From the NCBI GenBank assembly GCA_964057225.1, contig OZ059896.1, forward strand, positions 1,922,001 through 1,986,000: a DNA stretch of 64,000 nucleotides. The letters run 5' to 3'. The translations under genes were made by a program, and so were the position numbers. Position 1 is the stretch's first letter; each line of letters opens with the position of its first letter. Shown here in pieces: positions 42,590 to 50,975 of the stretch. The notes under the pieces were generated by a model. The model saw only the letters and a program-made list of their open reading frames with translations, had not been told where the DNA came from and ran no database searches. This DNA comes from Auanema rhodensis. Lineage: Eukaryota; Nematoda; Chromadorea; Rhabditida; Rhabditidae.

Positions 42590-42921
42590 CCAACGGCCCT
42601 CTTTAGGGCCACATTTAAATTTGATGTATTCATAATGATTTATAATATAATACTGTGTCTGTCTTGTCTTTTTTTGCTATGTAATGATAATTGATATGAT
42701 ATGTTTCGCTGTTATGTAAAGGAGAATCCCTATCTTTGATACTCCATATCCATCTCTATTTTTTTTTATGAATTTCATTAATTATGCTTTCATGTTGATA
42801 ACAACAACAGTGATCATATCTAATGCCTCACATGTTTCTATTCCACGTTTGTTCGCAAATAAACAGTTGTTTATGTTATTCTTATCGTTTATATAAAATT
42901 TAAATATACATTTCTAGAATT
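42568..42921 (+). pseudogene. Histone gene 3' end and downstream spacer, copy 1
   Basis: This 354-bp segment starts directly at the satellite A break and carries a histone 3'-end stem-loop 27 bases in. An A+T-rich tail follows, with AATAAA at 42858-42863, ending at CTAGAATT. No coding part of the histone gene is retained, so which histone it came from cannot be told. It is repeated with identical spacing (offset 928) at 43496-43849; the only difference I found is the first base (A here, G there). It reads in the same direction as the H4 fragment farther on. The likely origin is the spacer between two histone genes of a cluster. Confidence 0.75.
42595..42610 (+). terminator. Histone mRNA 3'-end stem-loop, copy 1
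   Basis: GGCCCT, loop CTTT, AGGGCC: a perfect 6-bp stem with a 4-nt loop. It is preceded by CCCAAC and followed by ACAT, which fits the metazoan replication-dependent histone pattern (GGYYYY, 4-nt loop, RRRRCC, with CA-rich flanks). In histone mRNAs this element binds SLBP and directs cleavage in place of polyadenylation. The loop starts with C where most animals have T. I see no obvious purine-rich U7 site just downstream. Confidence 0.88.
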
Positions 42922-43390
42922 TACCATGACTTGTTATAACTTTCTTTCGTATCATGTTCATGGAATAAATAATATTTTACTCTAGTATATTTTGTACATC
43001 TCTTGATAATTTTCTCATTTTTTTTTGTATTTGTTAAAATTTCTTCCTGTTTTCTTACTGAAAATGCTTCTTGATACTTTTTTTTTATTTTTAATACTTG
43101 ATTTTATCATGACTTGATTTTACTTTTGTTGAAACCTGTTCATATTTTAAATGTTTACTGATACTCTAGTATAATTTGTACATCTTTCGATAATTTTCTC
43201 ATTCTTCTTTGTATTTGTTAAAATTTCTTCATGTTTACTTGCTGAAAATCCTTCTTGATACTTCTTCTTTGCTTTTAAAACTTGATTTTACCATGACTTG
43301 TTATAACTTTTTTTGAAACCTGTTCATATTTAAAATGTTTACTGATACTCTATAGTACGTTATATATCTCTTGATAATTTTCTCATTCTT
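42922..43390 (-). repeat. Satellite B, inverted fragment between the two histone segments (469 bp)
   Basis: The reverse complement matches the B monomer (GTATCAAGAAG, TTTCAGTAAGAAAAC, AAATTATCAAGAGATG and so on) over about two and a half units. Both subtypes are present: the TTCCATGAACATGATACG type at the left edge, then two CAGTAAACATTT units. It joins the histone segment at 42921/42922 with TT in common, and joins satellite A at 43390 with TT in common. Confidence 0.93.
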
Positions 43391-43495
43391 GAGTGTACAT
43401 GGAAACTCAACAATTTTTGTATTAAGCTTTTCTTAATGTAGTATAGTGCATTCGATGCGGATTTTTAAGCTGCGTCGATCTGTGTTATCAGATTT
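43391..43495 (+). repeat. Satellite A scrap with internal 36-bp deletion
   Basis: The first 21 bases match monomer positions 301-321 and end at CTCAAC. The next 36 bases of the monomer are missing. The sequence resumes at AATTTTTGTATTAAGC and runs to CAGATTT, the same point where the main array stops at 42567. The resumed part has the e-type signature, unlike the partial unit at 42478, which has GAGCGTTTCTCC. Confidence 0.93.
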
Positions 43496-43849
43496 GCTTC
43501 AACTTCTAATCAACAACCCAACGGCCCTCTTTAGGGCCACATTTAAATTTGATGTATTCATAATGATTTATAATATAATACTGTGTCTGTCTTGTCTTTT
43601 TTTGCTATGTAATGATAATTGATATGATATGTTTCGCTGTTATGTAAAGGAGAATCCCTATCTTTGATACTCCATATCCATCTCTATTTTTTTTTATGAA
43701 TTTCATTAATTATGCTTTCATGTTGATAACAACAACAGTGATCATATCTAATGCCTCACATGTTTCTATTCCACGTTTGTTCGCAAATAAACAGTTGTTT
43801 ATGTTATTCTTATCGTTTATATAAAATTTAAATATACATTTCTAGAATT
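43496..43849 (+). pseudogene. Histone gene 3' end and downstream spacer, copy 2
   Basis: This is the second copy of the 354-bp segment, collinear with 42568-42921 at an offset of 928 with no length change. Including the satellite part, the paired tract runs 42484-42921 and 43412-43849. Here the segment continues beyond CTAGAATT into the H4 promoter, so this copy probably preserves the original gene order: an upstream histone gene end, a spacer, then H4. Confidence 0.75.
43523..43538 (+). terminator. Histone mRNA 3'-end stem-loop, copy 2
   Basis: Identical to copy 1 (GGCCCT CTTT AGGGCC), with the same flanks. No substitution in stem or loop separates the copies, so the duplication is recent relative to decay of the element. 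Confidence 0.88.
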
Positions 43850-43924
43850 GAGCGGCAAAATTAAGCGCCAATATGCTTGGTGGCGATTACAATGGGTTTT
43901 TGCGCGGTGACCTCTACAGCACTA

Positions 43925-43932
43925 GTATATAA
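43925..43932 (+). promoter_or_regulatory. TATA box of the H4 fragment
   Basis: GTATATAA, 43 bases upstream of the ATG and about 26 before the CTATTCA cap-site motif, which is the expected spacing for RNA polymerase II. Confidence 0.75.
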
Positions 43933-43949
43933 CGGAGATGCTAGGGTTA

Positions 43950-43956
43950 CTATTCA
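43950..43956 (+). promoter_or_regulatory. Histone cap-site (initiator) motif
   Basis: CTATTCA fits YYATTCR, the conserved initiation-site motif of many animal histone genes. It leaves a 5' leader of about 23 bases, typical in length for histone mRNAs. Confidence 0.65.
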
Positions 43957-43974
43957 ACACACAGCTTGATCAGC

Positions 43975-44019
43975 ATGTCTGAACGTGGTAAAGGAGGAAA
44001 AGGTCTTGAATTTATATGA
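43975..44019 (+). pseudogene. Histone H4 5' fragment, truncated after 11 recognisable codons
   Basis: The frame from the ATG reads MSERGKGGKGL and then EFI before a TGA at 44017-44019. Histone H4 begins MSGRGKGGKGLGKGG in nearly all animals, so ten of the first eleven residues match. The third residue is Glu in place of Gly, a single GGA-to-GAA type change. Homology ends after GGTCTTG, where unrelated A+T-rich sequence begins. The histone fold (normally to about residue 102) is absent, so no H4 can be made. Only part of the basic N-terminal tail remains. The intact promoter and leader upstream make the identification firm despite the short length. It is best read as a gene broken by the rearrangement that brought it next to the satellites. 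Confidence 0.85.
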
Positions 44020-44025
44020 TTGAAT

Positions 44026-44031
44026 AATAAA
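44026..44031 (+). other. Possible polyadenylation signal
   Basis: AATAAA lies 7 bases after the premature stop of the H4 fragment. In such A+T-rich sequence the hexamer is expected by chance, so this is weak evidence. Confidence 0.25.
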
Positions 44032-44062
44032 ATAGTGATTGACTTATCTGTGCTATGTGCTT

Positions 44063-44086
44063 GTTGTTGATTAGAAGTTGAAGTAA
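44063..44086 (-). repeat. 24-bp inverted repeat, right arm
   Basis: The sequence from GTTGTTGATT to GTTGAAGTAA is the exact reverse complement of 42566-42589. The histone stem-loop that follows the left arm is not present beside this arm; the neighbouring sequence (AAGCACATAGC on the minus strand) is unrelated. The match is far too long for chance. It suggests either a second, inverted piece of a related histone gene end or fold-back during the rearrangement. Confidence 0.85.
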
Positions 44087-44342
44087 TGATGCTGACTACA
44101 ACCGCTCTTTCTTTTTTTTAAAATGATATGATTGTTTAGATTTTCATTGCTTGCTTATGCTATTTTGAAAATTTGAATATTCTTAGTGTTGTATTTTTTT
44201 TAATTTTTATTTTTTCTCTTTTTTTTCATATTTATACTTATATATATAAATATAATGTATATATTGAGAGATTTAGCTAACTAGTTAATATATTAGCATT
44301 TGTACAGTTCGGCTTTCATTGACGTTAGGAATGTGGGCGTGG
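44087..44342. other. A+T-rich spacer, no gene recognised
   Basis: It starts with TAATGATGCTGAC-like sequence after the inverted repeat. It then holds T-runs (44108-44118 and 44190-44226), a TATATATA stretch near 44240 and, near the right end, GTGGGCGTGG (44333-44342), the only GC-rich patch. I see no reading frame of note. It is unique within the window and may be further histone-cluster spacer or the original host of the junction. Confidence 0.6.
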
Positions 44343-44580
44343 TTTATTTACTCTAGTATACTCTATACATCTCCTGATAATTGTTTGATCTTATTTATAT
44401 TTGTTGAAAATTCTTCACATTTTCTTATTGAAAGTGCTTCTTGATATTTCTTCTTTGCTTTTATTATTTGATTTTACAATGACTTGATATAACTTTCTTT
44501 TGTATCCTGTTCATGGAATGAATAATTATATACTGTAGTATAATTTGTACATCTCTTGATAATTGTTTGTTCTTATTTGT
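44343..44580 (-). repeat. Satellite B, inverted and diverged, left edge of the main B array
   Basis: The reverse complement matches B over about 1.3 units but with more substitutions than any other B copy in the window (for example CTCCTGATAATTGTTTGATC and AAAATTCTTCACATT). The recognisable cassettes are of the TTCCATGAAC type. Such divergence is typical of an array edge. It abuts forward B at about 44580/44581. Confidence 0.88.
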
Positions 44581-45139
44581 TATCCATGAACAGGATACGA
44601 AAGAAAGTTATAACAAGTCATTGAAAAATTAAGTATTAAAAACAAAAAAAAAGTATCAAGAAGCATTTTCAGTAAGAAAACATGAAGAAATTTTAACAAA
44701 TACAAATAAGAATGAGAAAATTATCAAGAGATGCATAACGTATTATAGAGTATCAGTAAACATTTAAAATATGAACAGGTTTCAAAAAAAGTAATATCAA
44801 TTCATGGGAAAGTATTAAAAGCAGAGAAGAAGTATCAAGAAGGATTTTCAGTAAGAAAACATGAAGAAATTTTAACAAATACAAAGAAGAATGAGAAAAT
44901 TATCAAGAGATATATAACGTACTATAGAGTATCAGTAAACATTTTAAATATGAACAGGTTTCAAAAAAAGTTATAACAAGTCATGGTAAAATCAAGTTTT
45001 AAAAGCAAAAAAGAAGTATCAAGAAGGATTTTCAGCAAGAAAACATGAAGAAATTTTAACAAATACAAAGAAGAATGAGAAAATTATCGAAAGATGTACA
45101 AATTATACTAGAGTATCAGTAAACATTTAAAATATGAAC

Positions 45140-48100
45140 AGGTTTCAACAAAAGTAATATCAAGTCATGATAGAATCAAGTATTAAAAACAAAAAAAAAG
45201 TATCAAGAAGCATTTTCAGTAAGAAAACATGAAGAAATTTTAACAAATACAAAGAAGAATGAGAAAATTATCAAGAGATATATAACGTACTATAGAGTAT
45301 CAGTAAACATTTTAAATATGAACAGGTTTCAAAAAAAGTTATAACAAGTCATGGTAAAATCAAGTTTTAAAAGCAAAGAAGAAGTATCAAGAAGGATTTT
45401 CAGCAAGAAAACATGAAGAAATTTTAACAAATACAAAGAAGAATGAGAAAATTATCGAAAGATGTACAAATTATACTAGAGTATCAGTAAACATTTAAAA
45501 TATGAACAGGTTTCAACAAAAGTAATATCAAGTCATGATAAAATCAAGTATTAAAAACAAAAAAAAGTATCAAGAAGCATTTTCAGTAAGAAAACATGAA
45601 GAAATTTTAACAAATACAAAGAAGAATGAAAAAATTATCAAGAGATGCATAACGTATTATAGAGTATCAGTAAACATTTTAAATATGAACAGGTTTCAAA
45701 AAAAGTTATAACAAGTCATGGTAAAATCAAGTTTTAAAAGCAAAGAAGAAGTATCAAGAAGGATTTTCAGTAAGAAAACATGAAGAAATTTTAACAAATA
45801 CAAAGAAGAATGAGAAAATTATCGAAAGATGTACAAAGTATACTAGAGTATCAGTAAACATTTAAAATATGAACAGGTTTCAACAAAAGTAAAATCAAGT
45901 CATGATAAAATCAAGTATTAAAAACAAGAAAAAAGTATCAAGAAGCATTTTCAGTAAGAAAACAGGAAGAAATTTTAACAAATACAAAAAAGAATGAGAA
46001 AATTATCAAGAGATGTACAAAGTATACTAGAGTATCAGTAAACATTTAAAATATGAACAGGTTTCAACAAAAGTAAAATCAAGTCATGATAAAATCAAGT
46101 ATTAAAAACAAAAAAAAAGTATCAAGAAGCATTTTCAGTAAGAAAACAGGAAGAAATTTTAACAAATACAAAAAAGAATGAGAAAATTATCAAGAGATGT
46201 ACAAAATATACTAGAGTAAAATATTATTTATTCCATGAACATGATACGAAAGAAAGTTATAACAAGTCATGGTAAAATCAAGTATTGAAAACAAAAAAAA
46301 GTATCAAGAAGCATCTTCAGTAGGAAAACATGAAGAAATTTTAACAAATACAAAAAAGAATGAGAAAATTATCGAAAGATGCATAACATATTATAGAGTA
46401 TCAGTAAACATTTGGAATATGAACAGGTTTCAAAAAAAGTTATAACAAGTCATGGTAAAATCAAGTTTTAAAAGCAAAGAAGAAGTATCAAGAAGGATTT
46501 TCAGTAAGAAAACATGAAGAAATTTTAACAAATACAAAAAAGAATGAGAAAATTATCGAAAGATGCATAACATATTATAGAGTATCAGTAAACATTTGGA
46601 ATATGAACAGGTTTCAAAAAAAGTTATAACAAGTCATGGTAAAATCAAGTTTTAAAAGCAAAGAAGAAGTATCAAGAAGGATTTTCAGTAAGAAAACATG
46701 AAGAAATTTTAACAAATACAAAGAAGAATGAAAAAATAATCAAGAGATGCATAACGTATTATAGAGTATCAGTAAACATTTTAAATATGAACAGGTTTCA
46801 ACAAAAGTAATATCAAGTCATGATAGAATCAAGTATTAAAAACAAAAAAAAAGTATCAAGAAGCATTTTCAGTAAGAAAACATGAAGAAATTTTAACAAA
46901 TACAAAGAAGAATGAGAAAATTATCAAGAGATATATAACGTACTATAGAGTATCAGTAAACATTTTAAATATGAACAGGTTTCAAAAAAAGTTATAACAA
47001 GTCATGGTAAAATCAAGTTTTAAAAGCAAAGAAGAAGTATCAAGAAGGATTTTCAGCAAGAAAACATGAAGAAATTTTAACAAATACAAAGAAGAATGAG
47101 AAAATTATCGAAAGATGTACAAATTATACTAGAGTATCAGTAAACATTTAAAATATGAACAGGTTTCAACAAAAGTAATATCAAGTCATGATAAAATCAA
47201 GTATTAAAAACAAAAAAAAGTATCAAGAAGCATTTTCAGTAAGAAAACATGAAGAAATTTTAACAAATACAAAGAAGAATGAAAAAATTATCAAGAGATG
47301 CATAACGTATTATAGAGTATCAGTAAACATTTTAAATATGAACAGGTTTCAAAAAAAGTTATAACAAGTCATGGTAAAATCAAGTTTTAAAAGCAAAGAA
47401 GAAGTATCAAGAAGGATTTTCAGTAAGAAAACATGAAGAAATTTTAACAAATACAAAGAAGAATGAGAAAATTATCGAAAGATGTACAAAGTATACTAGA
47501 GTATCAGTAAACATTTAAAATATGAACAGGTTTCAACAAAAGTAAAATCAAGTCATGATAAAATCAAGTATTAAAAACAAAAAAAAAGTATCAAGAAGCA
47601 TTTTCAGTAAGAAAACAGGAAGAAATTTCAACAAATACAAAAAAGAATGAGAAAATTATCAAGAGATGTACAAAGTATACTAGAGTATCAGTAAACATTT
47701 AAAATATGAACAGGTTTCAACAAAAGTAAAATCAAGTCATGATAAAATCAAGTATTAAAAACAAAAAAAAAGTATCAAGAAGCATTTTCAGTAAGAAAAC
47801 AGGAAGAAATTTTAACAAATACAAAAAAGAATGAGAAAATTATCAAGAGATGTACAAAATATACTAGAGTAAAATATTATTTATTCCATGAACATGATAC
47901 GAAAGAAAGTTATAACAAGTCATGGTAAAATCAAGTATTGAAAACAAAAAAAAGTATCAAGAAGCATCTTCAGTAGGAAAACATGAAGAAATTTTAACAA
48001 ATACAAAAAAGAATGAGAAAATTATCGAAAGATGCATAACATATTATAGAGTATCAGTAAACATTTGGAATATGAACAGGTTTCAAAAAAAGTTATAACA

Positions 48101-50975
48101 AGTCATGGTAAAATCAAGTTTTAAAAGCAAAGAAGAAGTATCAAGAAGGATTTTCAGTAAGAAAACATGAAGAAATTTTAACAAATACAAAAAAGAATGA
48201 GAAAATTATCGAAAGATGCATAACATATTATAGAGTATCAGTAAACATTTGGAATATGAACAGGTTTCAAAAAAAGTTATAACAAGTCATGGTAAAATCA
48301 AGTTTTAAAAGCAAAGAAGAAGTATCAAGAAGGATTTTCAGTAAGAAAACATGAAGAAATTTTAACAAATACAAAGAAGAATGAAAAAATAATCAAGAGA
48401 TGCATAACGTATTATAGAGTATCAGTAAACATTTTAAATATGAACAGGTTTCAAAAAAAGTTATAACAAGTCATGGTAAAATCAAGTTTTAAAAGCAAAG
48501 AAGAAGTATCAAGAAGGATTTTCAGCAAGAAAACATGAAGAAATTTTAACAAATACAAAGAAGAATGAGAAAATTATCGAAAGATGTACAAATTATACTA
48601 GAGTATCAGTAAACATTTAAAATATGAACAGGTTTCAACAAAAGTAATATCAAGTCATGATAAAATCAAGTATTAAAAACAAAAAAAAAGTATCAAGAAG
48701 GATTTTCAGTAAGAAAACATGAAGAAATTTTAACAAATACAAAGAAGAATGAAAAAATTATCAAGAGATGCATAACGTATTATAGAGTATCAGTAAACAT
48801 TTTAAATATGAACAGGTTTCAAAAAAAGTTATAACAAGTCATGGTAAAATCAAGTTTTAAAAGCAAAGAAGAAGTATCAAGAAGGATTTTCAGTAAGAAA
48901 ACATGAAGAAATTTTAACAAATACAAAGAAGAATGAGAAAATTATCGAAAGATGTACAAAGTATACTAGAGTATCAGTAAACATTTAAAATATGAACAGG
49001 TTTCAACAAAAGTAAAATCAAGTCATGATAAAATCAAGTATTAAAAACAAAAAAAAAGTATCAAGAAGGATTTTCAGTGAGAAAACATGAAGAAATTTTA
49101 ACAAATACAAAGAAGAATGAAAAAATTATCAAGAGATGCATAACGTATTATAGAGTATCAGTAAACATTTTAAATATGAACAGGTTTCAAAAAAAGTTAT
49201 AACAAGTCATGATAAAATCAAGTTTTAAAAGCAAAGAAGAAGTATCAAGAAGGATTTTCAGTAAGAAAACATGAAGAAATTTTAACAAATACAAAGAAGA
49301 ATGAGAAAATTATCGAAAGATGTACAAAGTATACTAGAGTATCAGTAAACATTTAAAATATGAACAGGTTTCAACAAAAGTAAAATCAAGTCATGATAAA
49401 ATCAAGTATTAAAACAAAAAAAAAGTATCAAGAAGCATTTTCAGTAAGAAAACAGGAAGAAATTTTAACAAATACAAAAAAGAATGAGAAAATTATCAAG
49501 AGATGTACAAAATATACTAGAGTAAAATATTATTTATTCCATGAACATGATACGAAAGAAAGTTATAACAAGTCATGGTAAAATCAAGTATTGAAAACAA
49601 AAAAAAGTATCAAGAAGCATCTTCAGTAGGAAAACATGAAGAAATTTTAACAAATACAATAAAGAATGAGAAAATTATCGAAAGATGCATAACATATTAT
49701 AGAGTATCAGTAAACATTTGGAATATGAACAGGTTTCAAAAAAAGTTATAACAAGTCATGGTAAAATCAAGTTTTAAAAGCAAAGAAGAAGTATCAAGAA
49801 GGATTTTCAGTAAGAAAACATGAAGAAATTTTAACAAATACAAAAAAGAATGAGAAAATTATCGAAAGATGCATAACATATTATAGAGTATCAGTAAACA
49901 TTTGGAATATGAACAGGTTTCAAAAAAAGTTATAACAAGTCATGGTAAAATCAAGTTTTAAAAGCAAAGAAGAAGTATCAAGAAGGATTTTCAGTAAGAA
50001 AACATGAAGAAATTTTAACAAATACAAAGAAGAATGAAAAAATAATCAAGAGATGCATAACGTATTATAGAGTATCAGTAAACATTTTAAATATGAACAG
50101 GTTTCAACAAAAGTAATATCAAGTCATGATAGAATCAAGTATTAAAAACAAAAAAAAAGTATCAAGAAGCATTTTCAGTAAGAAAACATGAAGAAATTTT
50201 AACAAATACAAAGAAGAATGAGAAAATTATCAAGAGATATATAACGTACTATAGAGTATCAGTAAACATTTTAAATATGAACAGGTTTCAAAAAAAGTTA
50301 TAACAAGTCATGGTAAAATCAAGTTTTAAAAGCAAAGAAGAAGTATCAAGAAGGATTTTCAGCAAGAAAACATGAAGAAATTTTAACAAATACAAAGAAG
50401 AATGAGAAAATTATCGAAAGATGTACAAATTATACTAGAGTATCAGTAAACATTTAAAATATGAACAGGTTTCAACAAAAGTAATATCAAGTCATGATAA
50501 AATCAAGTATTAAAAACAAAAAAAAGTATCAAGAAGCATTTTCAGTAAGAAAACATGAAGAAATTTTAACAAATACAAAGAAGAATGAAAAAATTATCAA
50601 GAGATGCATAACGTATTATAGAGTATCAGTAAACATTTTAAATATGAACAGGTTTCAAAAAAAGTTATAACAAGTCATGGTAAAATCAAGTTTTAAAAGC
50701 AAAGAAGAAGTATCAAGAAGGATTTTCAGTAAGAAAACATGAAGAAATTTTAACAAATACAAAGAAGAATGAGAAAATTATCGAAAGATGTACAAAGTAT
50801 ACTAGAGTATCAGTAAACATTTAAAATATGAACAGGTTTCAACAAAAGTAAAATCAAGTCATGATAAAATCAAGTATTAAAAACAAAAAAAAAGTATCAA
50901 GAAGCATTTTCAGTAAGAAAACAGGAAGAAATTTCAACAAATACAAAAAAGAATGAGAAAATTATCAAGAGATAT
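45140..50975 (+). repeat. Satellite B higher-order repeat, 9 monomers, 1653 bp
   Basis: Independent markers repeat at exactly 1653 bp. AAGTATTGAAAACAAA starts at 46281, 47934 and 49587. The CATGATAGAATCAAG variant has its T at 45171, 46824 and 50130 (3306 = 2 x 1653), and the equivalent site at 48477 is in register but carries GGTAAAATC. The series is broken at about 50966, where four monomers (735 bp, from 50231) are repeated before the pattern resumes. Confidence 0.88.

Larger units (their letters stand above)
43850..43974 (+). promoter_or_regulatory. Histone H4 promoter and short 5' untranslated region
   Basis: This stretch is less A+T rich than everything around it. In order it holds GCGCCAAT (43867-43872 region), a CCAAT box overlapping an E2F-like GCGC site on the other strand (ATTGGCGC against the TTTSGCGC consensus, one mismatch). 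A TTGGTGGCG half-dyad follows. GTATATAA at 43925-43932 is the TATA box, and CTATTCA at 43950-43956 matches the animal histone cap-site pattern YYATTCR. TATA to cap site is about 26 bases, and cap site to ATG about 23. The arrangement is that of a working replication-dependent histone promoter. Whether it fires inside satellite DNA is not known. Confidence 0.8.

Noticed and set aside
42494-42694. 66-codon plus-strand frame
   Set aside because: It starts in the last partial A monomer and runs through the histone stem-loop and spacer. It is a chance frame across a rearrangement join.
42858-42863. Polyadenylation signal AATAAA downstream of the histone stem-loop (also 43786-43791)
   Set aside because: Frequent by chance at this base composition and about 250 bases past the stem-loop; not called as a functional site.
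44085-44342. Antisense histone coding sequence beyond the right inverted-repeat arm
   Set aside because: Reading the minus strand of this spacer gives no histone-like residues, so the right arm cannot be shown to be a gene end.
44327-44344. GC-box or second promoter at GTGGGCGTGG
   Set aside because: A single short GC-rich motif without TATA, cap site or downstream frame; not enough to call a promoter.
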